DNA from: an uncultured Alistipes sp.
GTDB taxonomy: Bacteria; Bacteroidota; Bacteroidia; Bacteroidales; Rikenellaceae
DNA length: 64,000 nucleotides
Assembly: GCA_944326035.1 (NCBI GenBank)
Contig: CALVCS010000007.1
Span: 124,001-188,000, forward strand
Direction of reading: 5' to 3'
The notes under the pieces were generated by a model that saw only the letters and a program-made list of their open reading frames with translations, was not told the DNA's origin and ran no database searches. Made by a program: the position numbers and the translations under genes. This document shows, one piece after another, positions 46,931 to 54,646 of this stretch. Each line of letters starts with the position of its first letter. Within the stretch, counting starts at the first letter, position 1.

Positions 46931-47275
46931 ATGCCAAGGTCAGTCAATGCTGTCGCATCGCGAGCCAGAAGAAAAAAAGTTTTGAAGCTTGCCAAAGGTA
47001 ACTTTGGTTCAAGGGGAAATGTATGGACGGTCGCCAAAAACACCGTCGAAAAAGGTCTTACCTACGCTTACCGCGACCGTAAGAACAAAAAACGTCAATT
47101 CCGCAGCCTGTGGATTCAGCGTATCAACGCCGCCGCTCGTACCTACGGAATGACCTATTCGGAATTTATGGGCAAAGTCAACGCCAAAGGAATCGCACTC
47201 AACCGTAAGGTGCTTGCCGACCTGGCGATGAATCACCCCAAGGCTTTCGAAAAAGTGGTTAAAACAGTTAAATAA
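46931..47275 (+). CDS. rplT: 50S ribosomal protein L20
   Basis: A 114-residue protein, [20 protein letters not shown] at the N-terminus, [26 protein letters not shown] and [15 protein letters not shown], all standard for L20, which nucleates 50S assembly and is a translational autoregulator in some species. The 95-base gap from rpmI contains a G/C-rich stretch (about 46876-46910) that might fold into a regulatory structure, but I cannot model it by eye. Two tandem terminators follow. Confidence 0.97.
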   Translation: MPRSVNAVASRARRKKVLKLAKGNFGSRGNVWTVAKNTVEKGLTYAYRDRKNKKRQFRSLWIQRINAAARTYGMTYSEFMGKVNAKGIALNRKVLADLAMNHPKAFEKVVKTVK

Positions 47276-47279
47276 ATGA

Positions 47280-47348
47280 AAAGCCGCCCGAGATGGGGCG
47301 GCTTTAAAATAATGCAACAGTCTGAGGAATTGGGCTGTTGCATTTTTT
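47280..47348 (+). terminator. Tandem terminators after rplT
   Basis: First hairpin: AAAGCCGCCC (47280-47289) with GGGCGGCTTT (47296-47305). Second hairpin: AATGCAACAG (47311-47320) with CTGTTGCATT (47335-47344), followed by a T-run to 47348. Such tandem terminators are expected after a highly expressed ribosomal operon. Confidence 0.9.
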
Positions 47349-47773
47349 ATAATAGCATAGGAGACCTTTGAATCACCTATGCATTGGAGGTCGCGCTCAT
47401 TCCCTACGAATTGCGCATCCTCCGTCGCTTCCCCCGAAGTAAAACCTCAACCTCAACCAGACATCGGGCAAAAGCGTCACGACACAACGTATCCCCAAAA
47501 CACAGGAAGTTCCCCATCGGCAAACCTTATCTCTGGCGACCAGGAACCTTGCATTACGACTGCGACCGGCACAATTCCGAATTAAGCTTCGAGGAGGATT
47601 CGGGGACGCATATCTACTCCCATAAAATCCTTCGACCCATTTTATAGACCGTCGACCGATGTCCTGAGCCAGGCAATCACAACGAGTGGTCCGATCGCGT
47701 AAAGGAGATGGCACAGCCAATCTGAGTGCATCGACTGATGCTGCAACACTCAGCCGATATTCGTTAGACTGGG
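47349..47773. other. 425-base intergenic region
   Basis: No convincing gene on either strand. A small inverted repeat GCATAGG (47355-47361) with CCTATGC (47376-47382) is present near the left end, just beyond the rplT terminators. No terminator is evident for the outer-membrane barrel gene that ends at 47774 on the minus strand. Confidence 0.45.
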
Positions 47774-50173
47774 TTAGTTTGCCCTTCCGGAAATACGTGA
47801 TGTATCCACATGCGATTCAACTCGCCGCGTACGGAATTCTTTACCCTTTTTAAATTTATATTGCATCGAAACCACTAGCATGGGCCGATATCCCCAGAAG
47901 AACGATTCTTCGAAAAAGCTGGGATTATAGACACTTCGCCAGGAATTGTGGGTATCGAAAATATCGTTCACTTGCAGACTGATGGTCAATTTCTCTTGAA
48001 GCAACTGCTGAATAATCCCCGCATTGATATAGTAGGCTCCGGCATACTGGGAGTATTCACTCCGATTGCGGGTGTAACCATACGCACTTAGGGTCAGGGA
48101 AGTACCCTCCCTCAGCGTAAAGGTATTCACGATATTTCCCGTAATCCGATGATTGTTTTTCCGATATTGGTCAATGTGATACCAGGCCAGTGAACCGACC
48201 ATGTTAGCCTTGATGTTCCACCAGGGGAATACCTGTATGGGCACGGCGGCCGACAGATACCACATACTGCTGTTGCTCTGGTTTTCTGGCATACGAATGA
48301 GCCCGATCGGATTCTCCGGGTCGACCCGTGGCGTTGAGACCCATACGTCATTCATGAGGTAAACGCCGGCTGTCAGGGTATATTTTTGTCGTATCAGCCA
48401 ATTGAGGGAGAGTTCGTGCGAAAAGCTCGGTTTCAGTTTGGGATTCCCAACGGCGACTTCCGTCTCGCTGACCGGACGACGCAAGGGCACCAACAACCAG
48501 AAACTTGGCCGACGGATCTTGCGGGCATAACTGAAAATCAGCTGATCGGAATTTTGAAAGGGAAAAATCAAATTCGCCTGCGGAAAAAAACTGACATAAT
48601 TCTGCTTCTCAATATTATTGGCTCCGGCCACCGCGGGCATGGCATACGTATGTTCGACACGCAGGCCGAAATCGAGGCTGAATTTATTGTCAAACGTGTA
48701 GGTATAACTCCCATAGAGGGCCGAAATATGTTCGTCATACACGATGTCATAAGTCTGATCAGGACGTATGACCCACTCCTCCCCCTTCAGGTCCTCGTAT
48801 TTCATCCAGCTATCTACTTTGCTAAAGATATATTTAAATCCGGTTTTTATACGGGCATGATCCCCGGCCCGCAAATTGAAGTCGCCGGTTACAGAGTATA
48901 AATTATTTTTGGATTCATTGCGGTTCCGATACGTATAGGTATCCCCCGGCAAAATATGATCCACATCCACATTCCCGCCCGTATACGGATGCGTCTTGAC
49001 ATAGTCGAATAACAGCTTGAAGGTGGACCCTACCGTGTCGAGACTGGCAATATAGTTGGCGGATAAGTTCCAATTTTTCTGTTTATTCAGGTAGGTATAA
49101 TCGCTCTCGATAGTCCCCAGCCGATTCCCGTTATAAAAAACCGTATCCACAACCCCCATGTATGCCTTTTGCGGGAAATAACCTCGGAAATTCGCTTCCA
49201 CCCCTATACTGTGCCTGGGATTAATATCATACATGATCCCTGCACGCCACGTGGGATTATCGCCTACACTTCGCTGTTTCCATTGAGATCGGAAACTATA
49301 TCCGTTGTTGTTGATGCGTTGTGCAATACCGTATCCGTCATATTTACTGCGGTCTTCGCTCACATCCGCATACAGACTCAATTTGTTAAAACGGTAATTA
49401 ATGTTCAGCGAAGGTTGGATGTATTGTTGGGGATTGTTATTCAACCGGGTCCCATAACGGATTCTCACCGCCCCTTCCAGGCCGTCATTCCGTTGTTTGT
49501 GTAGCGTCAACTTGATAATACCGCCCTGCGCGACCGCTTCGTGTTCGACGCCCCCGATCGGAAAGACTTCAATGCGTTGAATATCCTCGGCACGAATCGA
49601 GTATAGATACTGAATGAGGCTTTCACCAGACTCGCGTACCAGTCGATCATTCACATAGACCTGCACGTTTTCTTTCCCGTTAATCGAGATCCCCCGCTGA
49701 TCGTCAATCCAGACGGTGGGCGAAAGATCGAGCATTTCCTTGGCCGTTTGTCCGGCTGCCAGCGGTGAATCGCCCACATTGACCACGAACCGATCCGGTT
49801 CACGTCTGATCATTTGGGCTTGTACAACGACGGCATCCAGTTCCATGTCCACCGGTTCAATCACCACATCGCCCATATCCAAGGAAGAGGTCAGCGTGAT
49901 GGGTTTATTGAATGAGCTATACCCCAGAAAGGAGGTCTGTAGCGAATACTCTCCCGCAGGTACTTTGAAAAGGAAACGCCCCTGGGCATCGGAGCTCTCT
50001 CCATAGACGCTCGACGTGTCGGCCACCGATTTCAACAATACGGTTACATAACTAATGGCGGTTCCTTCCGGATCCACAATGCGACCGGAAAGCGACAAAC
50101 GTTCCTGCTGAGCGTACAATGAAAGGCTACCTCCCCAGAGGATACAGAACAACATCGTTTTTATCGCGTGCAT
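47774..50173 (-). CDS. TonB-dependent-receptor-like outer-membrane barrel (OMP_b-brl_3)
   Basis: A 799-residue outer-membrane protein: signal peptide to about residue 21 (SLSLYAQ), a carboxypeptidase-regulatory-like domain (about 25-110; LSGRIVDPEGTAISYVTVLL), a plug-like domain (about 120-220; PLAAGQTAKEMLDLSPTVWI, ENVQVYVNDRLV, RIEVFPIGGVEHEAVAQGGI) and a long barrel with the pattern RKIRRPSFWLLVPLRRP and the C-terminal strands of the Bacteroidetes OMP_b-brl_3 family. No Ton box is obvious by eye. Family members move or assemble unknown cargo, some linked to peptide or lantibiotic-type clusters. It follows a MacB-like permease by 44 bases on the same strand, so the two are probably one operon. 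Confidence 0.85.
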   Translation of the reverse strand: MHAIKTMLFCILWGGSLSLYAQQERLSLSGRIVDPEGTAISYVTVLLKSVADTSSVYGESSDAQGRFLFKVPAGEYSLQTSFLGYSSFNKPITLTSSLDMGDVVIEPVDMELDAVVVQAQMIRREPDRFVVNVGDSPLAAGQTAKEMLDLSPTVWIDDQRGISINGKENVQVYVNDRLVRESGESLIQYLYSIRAEDIQRIEVFPIGGVEHEAVAQGGIIKLTLHKQRNDGLEGAVRIRYGTRLNNNPQQYIQPSLNINYRFNKLSLYADVSEDRSKYDGYGIAQRINNNGYSFRSQWKQRSVGDNPTWRAGIMYDINPRHSIGVEANFRGYFPQKAYMGVVDTVFYNGNRLGTIESDYTYLNKQKNWNLSANYIASLDTVGSTFKLLFDYVKTHPYTGGNVDVDHILPGDTYTYRNRNESKNNLYSVTGDFNLRAGDHARIKTGFKYIFSKVDSWMKYEDLKGEEWVIRPDQTYDIVYDEHISALYGSYTYTFDNKFSLDFGLRVEHTYAMPAVAGANNIEKQNYVSFFPQANLIFPFQNSDQLIFSYARKIRRPSFWLLVPLRRPVSETEVAVGNPKLKPSFSHELSLNWLIRQKYTLTAGVYLMNDVWVSTPRVDPENPIGLIRMPENQSNSSMWYLSAAVPIQVFPWWNIKANMVGSLAWYHIDQYRKNNHRITGNIVNTFTLREGTSLTLSAYGYTRNRSEYSQYAGAYYINAGIIQQLLQEKLTISLQVNDIFDTHNSWRSVYNPSFFEESFFWGYRPMLVVSMQYKFKKGKEFRTRRVESHVDTSRISGRAN

Positions 50174-50217
50174 AAGATTCGTGTTTTAGTAATAGATTAT
50201 AAAAGTGAGAGCGTACG

Positions 50218-52557
50218 TTATTCGCTCAGGGTCTGGGCCGGATTTTCGTGGGTGGCCCGATAACTCTGTAGCGTAACCGTTAGGGCGGTAATCGCCCATA
50301 CGATGCCGAAGGCAACGACAAAGATCCAAATCGGAATCGACGCTTTATAAGCAAAATGGGATTGCCAGCGGAGGATCGCATAGTAGGTAATCGGAACAGC
50401 CAGAAGAAAACAGCTGCCGACGATCCAGAAATAGCGTCGATTGAGCTTCCATAAGAGCGTAGCCGACGTCGCCCCGAAGATCTTGCGCAGGCTGATCTCC
50501 TTGCGCCGGTAGCGCGTTTCCAACAAGATGAGCCCGAAAGCCCCCGTGGTCGAGATCAGCACCGCCAATAGACTGTATAGAGCCATCAGTTTGGCCTGAC
50601 GGTCTTCTTTGGCGTATTGCCGGCCGGTACTTTGATCCAGTGGCTCGAGATTATGGGAGGCCAGGGTGCCCTGATCGGGATCGAAGGCCTCCAATACTTT
50701 TTGAATGCATCGGAAGGTTTCGACGTAATTTTGTCCGGAAATACGGATATAGGTATACAACATGGGGCCCCAATAGGCATTGCCGGTATAGAGGGCGATG
50801 GGAGTGATCGGATGATGCAAAGACTGATAATTGAAGTCAGCCGCAATACCGATGATGGGAATTTCACTCATAATTCCTCCGACCAGGGATTCACCGAGTT
50901 GTCGTTGCGTTTCCTGATTGAAGATATAAGAACCCTTTCCCTTTTCATCGGCCTGTGTGAAATTCCGCCCCTCGACGACCGGAATACCCATGACCGACAG
51001 AAAATTGGGGGTTACATTGAGACGATTGTACTGAAAATTGTGTCCCTGATAAGAGGTGATGAATTGCATATTGATTTCCTGCAGGGGACTAATCGAGTAA
51101 GCAACGTCTATAACGCCCGGAATGCTCTTCAGCTCGTTGGTCAAAGCATCTTTTTGTCGCTCCATCGGTATGGTGAGGCAGGTGGTCAGCAGTTGGTCCT
51201 GTCGAAATCCCACCTCATGATCCTTCATATAGCGATACTGAACCTGAATGAAGAGCGCCATGGCCGTCAATACCAGAGAAACCACATATTGGAAGCCAAT
51301 CAGTCCCGTACGCAGGCGCCGGCCTTGCAAAGAGAGTCCGAACGAACCCTTCAATACCAGAGCGGGAGGAAACGAGGTGCTGTATAATGCCGGGTAAATA
51401 CCGGCCAGCAGCGACGTAAGTACAGCGATTCCGAACAACAACGCGATCAACGATCCGTTGACCGAAAAGCGCATATCGACCTCGATCATCGAGGCGAACG
51501 AAGTATCTGCCAAGGAATAGACCACCCATAACGCCAATAGAGCGGCCATCAGGCTCAGACCGAGCATTTCACCCAGTTGTTGCCGGCACAGTGCCCATCG
51601 GGAACTGCCGAAGATCTTTTGAGTATTGATGTGGCGAATCCGGCTGGGAACCAGAGCCAGAGAAAAGTTGATGAAATTGACCATGGCCACGCCGAGAATC
51701 AGCACGGCAATGGCAATCAGCGAATAGAGGGTCGTTCGATTGCCTTTGAGGGAGGAGGTATTCTCGGGGCTGAAATAGAGTTTGGCCAGAGGAGTGAGAC
51801 GAACACCGCAAAACTCTTTCGGGGAGTCGGCATAAAACCATTCGGCCTTCTCCCGCAACAAGTCCGAAGCCATTTGTGCGACTTGGGGGACTTGATCCGG
51901 ATCGGGAATGGTCAAGTAAATTTTACTACCCCAACTCTGCCAACTGCCCTCATCGCTGTTTTCGTAACAGATCAAGGCATTGGGGATCGAAGAGTTAAGC
52001 GGCAAGTCGCGATAAACGGCGGTGATCTCTACGGTGTCGGATCCGTAAGAGGATACTCTGACGATCCGATTCCCGACCGGGTTTTTCCCGGGAAAGAGTT
52101 TTTGAGCGATACTTTCAGGAAGCAGAGCGGTTTTAAGGTGGTTGAAAGCGGAGAAATCCCCGGTCACCGCTTCCAGGCCGAATACAGTGGGGAAATGGCC
52201 CTCAGCAGAAACCAAGGGAACGGTGACGGTTCCATCCTTGTAGGTGCGACCCAGGGGGAAAACCTCCATCTCTACATCCCATCCATTGCGGTAGGTGATC
52301 GCCTCGATGGCGGGAGCTTGCGAGGCGAGTTCATTGACCAGCAAGTTGGGCGCCATCATGTTCAGCATACCTCCGGGCTTGGCGATGGGATTGAGTTGAT
52401 ATAATCGATCGGCGGTGGTATATCCCTTATCGTAGGTGAGTTCATAGCGAACTTGCATCGCAATCACCAGAAAAGCGGCGAACGCCAGGGTCAACCCGAA
52501 CAGATTGAGCAGCGAGGAACTTTTAAAGCGGATCAGGTAGCGTAAGAAGTGGTTCAT
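50218..52557 (-). CDS. MacB/FtsX-like ABC transporter permease
   Basis: A 779-residue permease from the ATG at 52557 (MNHFLRYLIRFKSSSLLNLF); the preceding TTG is a weaker start. The architecture is two FtsX repeats: TM1 near residue 20-40, a MacB periplasmic core domain (about 40-270), three helices (about 285-395), a further pair near 425-440, a second periplasmic domain (about 455-640), and three C-terminal helices. LRKIFGATSATLLWKLNRRYFWIV near the end is the usual coupling region. Such proteins need an ABC ATPase; none is encoded beside it. It precedes the outer-membrane barrel gene, suggesting a trans-envelope export or signalling function. Confidence 0.88.
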   Translation of the reverse strand: MNHFLRYLIRFKSSSLLNLFGLTLAFAAFLVIAMQVRYELTYDKGYTTADRLYQLNPIAKPGGMLNMMAPNLLVNELASQAPAIEAITYRNGWDVEMEVFPLGRTYKDGTVTVPLVSAEGHFPTVFGLEAVTGDFSAFNHLKTALLPESIAQKLFPGKNPVGNRIVRVSSYGSDTVEITAVYRDLPLNSSIPNALICYENSDEGSWQSWGSKIYLTIPDPDQVPQVAQMASDLLREKAEWFYADSPKEFCGVRLTPLAKLYFSPENTSSLKGNRTTLYSLIAIAVLILGVAMVNFINFSLALVPSRIRHINTQKIFGSSRWALCRQQLGEMLGLSLMAALLALWVVYSLADTSFASMIEVDMRFSVNGSLIALLFGIAVLTSLLAGIYPALYSTSFPPALVLKGSFGLSLQGRRLRTGLIGFQYVVSLVLTAMALFIQVQYRYMKDHEVGFRQDQLLTTCLTIPMERQKDALTNELKSIPGVIDVAYSISPLQEINMQFITSYQGHNFQYNRLNVTPNFLSVMGIPVVEGRNFTQADEKGKGSYIFNQETQRQLGESLVGGIMSEIPIIGIAADFNYQSLHHPITPIALYTGNAYWGPMLYTYIRISGQNYVETFRCIQKVLEAFDPDQGTLASHNLEPLDQSTGRQYAKEDRQAKLMALYSLLAVLISTTGAFGLILLETRYRRKEISLRKIFGATSATLLWKLNRRYFWIVGSCFLLAVPITYYAILRWQSHFAYKASIPIWIFVVAFGIVWAITALTVTLQSYRATHENPAQTLSE

Positions 52558-52609
52558 CAATCGAGGAGTTGAAGTTTTTATAAACCAAATACGAAAAACA
52601 TGCCATTCA

Positions 52610-52636
52610 AAATATCTTATTGATTATAAGATATTT
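52610..52636. repeat. 11-bp AT-rich inverted repeat upstream of the permease
   Basis: AAATATCTTAT (52610-52620) and ATAAGATATTT (52626-52636) are exact complements around TGATT. It lies 53 bases upstream of the permease ATG, within or next to the likely promoter, and could be a repressor site or leader hairpin. Confidence 0.7.
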
Positions 52637-52656
52637 AAGAATAATCCATTACACTA

Positions 52657-52703
52657 ATAATGTCAAATAATTAGACAGTTATTGTCTAATTATTTGACAT
52701 TAT
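52657..52703. repeat. 21-bp perfect AT-rich inverted repeat upstream of the permease
   Basis: Arms 52657-52677 and 52683-52703 are exact complements around GTTAT. It is strongly AT-rich in a GC-rich genome, lies 100 bases upstream of the permease ATG, and beyond the terminator of the upstream rlmI gene, so it belongs to the permease/barrel promoter region. Candidate operator or leader structure; no regulator gene is adjacent. Confidence 0.75.
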
Positions 52704-52777
52704 CCGGGATGGACTTCTAGCAGGTTACGGAGGCAGAGAAGCGTTTGTGGCGAGCAGGGATGTGGAAAACAAGGCCT

Positions 52778-52812
52778 AAAAAAAGCCGTTCTGTTATGAC
52801 TAACAGAACGGC
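52778..52812 (-). terminator. Intrinsic terminator of the recQ2-exonuclease-rlmI operon
   Basis: GCCGTTCTGTTA (52785-52796) and TAACAGAACGGC (52801-52812) pair around TGAC; read on the minus strand, seven T's follow (complement of 52778-52784). It lies 23 bases after the rlmI stop codon. Confidence 0.93.
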
Positions 52813-52835
52813 CTCCATGGGACAGGAATCGTCCG

Positions 52836-54020
52836 CTATTCTACATATAACACCAATCCTTTGAGGTATTCTCCCTCGGGGTGGTAGATATTGACCGGAT
52901 GGTCGGCCGGTTGGGTAAGCTGATGCAGAATCCGCACGTTACGTCCGGCAATAGCCGCACCGGAGAAGACCGCCATGCGAAACTGTTCGCGGCTGACCGC
53001 CTGTGAGCAACTGAACGTAAAGAGCAATCCCCCGGGGCGAATCTGTTGCATGGCGCGCGCATTGAGTCGTTTGTAGCCTTGGAGCGCATTGTTGAGGGCT
53101 TTGTGGTGTTTGGCAAACGCCGGCGGATCGAGGATGATCAGGTCGTAGGAACGGTCGATGTTGCGCAAATAGTCGAACACATCGGCAGTGATGGCACGGT
53201 GCGGAGCCTCGGGACCGAAGTTGAGGGTGGCGTTGCGGGCAGCCAGACGAGTGGCGGTTTCCGAGCTGTCGACCGAATCGACCGACCGAGCACCACCTTG
53301 CAGGGCGTAGATAGAAAATCCACCGGTGTAGGAAAAGGTGTTCAACACGGTCCGCCCCTGCGCATAATGACCGACAAGAGCTCGATTGTCCCGTTGATCG
53401 ATGAAAAAGCCGGTCTTTTGGCCCTCTTCCCAGCTGACCAGAAATTGATTTCCGTTCTCGAGCACCGGGGTTTCACTTCCGCTCCCCCACAGATATTGAT
53501 CCCGTGCATGGAGGCCGGCTTTGAACGGTACAGTAGCGCTGCTTTTGTCGTAAATGGCTTGAAGACGGTCGCCATACAGTTGGCGTAAAGCCTCGACAAT
53601 CCTATCGCGGGAGCGATACATGCCGACACTGTGACATTGCAGCACGGCCGTGGAGCCATATATGTCGATCACCAGCCCCGGCATTTGATCTCCTTCGCCG
53701 TGAACCAGCCGATAGCAGTTCGTACGGGGATTGTCGATCAGCCCCAAGGTCTGACGCAAGGCATACGCTTTTTGCAGGCGGTCTTGCCACCAATGGCGGT
53801 CGATGGGTTCATCGGCCTGAAAGGTCAGCACACGCAGGGTAATCGAACCGATTTGGTAGTGCCCCCGGGCAATGAAGTCACCTTCGGCGGTCCAGACATC
53901 GACAACGTCGCCTTCGGCCGGATTGCCTTCGAGATGATGGACGGCCCCGGAAAAGATCCAGGGATGGCGACGGAGCAGCGATTCTTGTTTGCCTCGTTTG
54001 AGAATAAGTCGTTTTTGCAT
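52836..54020 (-). CDS. rlmI: 23S rRNA (cytosine(1962)-C5)-methyltransferase RlmI-like
   Basis: A 394-residue class I SAM methyltransferase with an N-terminal PUA domain: LILKRGKQESLLRRHPWIFSGAV (residues about 4-27) is the RlmI start. The SAM domain shows TGFFIDQRDNRALVGHYAQGRTVLNTFSYTGGFS, DSSETATRLAARNATLN and DLIILDPPAFAKHHKALNNAL, and the catalytic-side TFSCSQAVS holds the conserved cysteine. RlmI makes 5-methylcytosine in 23S rRNA. It is the last gene of a minus-strand operon with an exonuclease and the second recQ; a terminator follows 23 bases after the stop. Confidence 0.92.
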   Translation of the reverse strand: MQKRLILKRGKQESLLRRHPWIFSGAVHHLEGNPAEGDVVDVWTAEGDFIARGHYQIGSITLRVLTFQADEPIDRHWWQDRLQKAYALRQTLGLIDNPRTNCYRLVHGEGDQMPGLVIDIYGSTAVLQCHSVGMYRSRDRIVEALRQLYGDRLQAIYDKSSATVPFKAGLHARDQYLWGSGSETPVLENGNQFLVSWEEGQKTGFFIDQRDNRALVGHYAQGRTVLNTFSYTGGFSIYALQGGARSVDSVDSSETATRLAARNATLNFGPEAPHRAITADVFDYLRNIDRSYDLIILDPPAFAKHHKALNNALQGYKRLNARAMQQIRPGGLLFTFSCSQAVSREQFRMAVFSGAAIAGRNVRILHQLTQPADHPVNIYHPEGEYLKGLVLYVE

Positions 54021-54055
54021 GGTCGTATGGGGTTGAACGCGGTCGGCGGAAGGCT

Positions 54056-54634
54056 TTATCGGGTGAGTTTGAGGTATATTTCGCGACTGATCCAGGCATC
54101 GGTCGCAGCATAGAGCTGTTGGGCCGGCGTCAAACGGGCAGCTTCCCAGTTGCTGAGACGTTGGGCTTTGGAGATTTTGACGCCTAAGGTAATGGCAGCC
54201 ATTTTACGAACACTCAGCTCGGCAATTCCATAGTTTCCTACGAGGCTTTGCAGATCAATAAATCCACGGGGATTGAATTGTCTCAGCTGTTGGAGACCCC
54301 GGATATCGTCGCGGATGGCGGCACCGATTTTCAGCGTAGTCCGCGATTCCAACAGCCGTAAAATGGGCCGCTCCAGCGCAATTTTGTTGAGGCGAAACAG
54401 AAAGGCTTTCTCCCCGGAAGCGAGCTGGAGCAACGAAACCTTGTTGGAGACCCCTTTGGTAAACGAGGGGCGGGTTTCGGTATCGAATCCGATGAGCTCC
54501 TGGGTGCTCAGGTATTCGCAGGCTTGGGTGATGGCTTCAGAGGTGTCGACGACCATGATGGGACCTCCGAAAGCCCCGACCGGCAAGGCATTGACCTCCT
54601 CATTGCTGATATTTTCGCGGTACATAGGCTTCAT
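54056..54634 (-). CDS. RNase D-like 3'-5' exonuclease
   Basis: A 192-residue DEDD-type exonuclease domain protein. Exo I is LIGFDTETRPSF (Asp and Glu ligands near residue 50), Exo II lies around KIGAAIRDDIRGLQQL, and Exo III ends in QLYAATDAWISREIYLKL. It lacks the HRDC domain of full RNase D, so substrate (RNA or DNA) is uncertain. The start at 54634 is preceded by a 12-base gap from recQ2, and rlmI follows after 35 bases, so all three are co-transcribed. Confidence 0.87.
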   Translation of the reverse strand: MKPMYRENISNEEVNALPVGAFGGPIMVVDTSEAITQACEYLSTQELIGFDTETRPSFTKGVSNKVSLLQLASGEKAFLFRLNKIALERPILRLLESRTTLKIGAAIRDDIRGLQQLRQFNPRGFIDLQSLVGNYGIAELSVRKMAAITLGVKISKAQRLSNWEAARLTPAQQLYAATDAWISREIYLKLTR

Positions 54635-54646
54635 GGCGGCCCAAAG

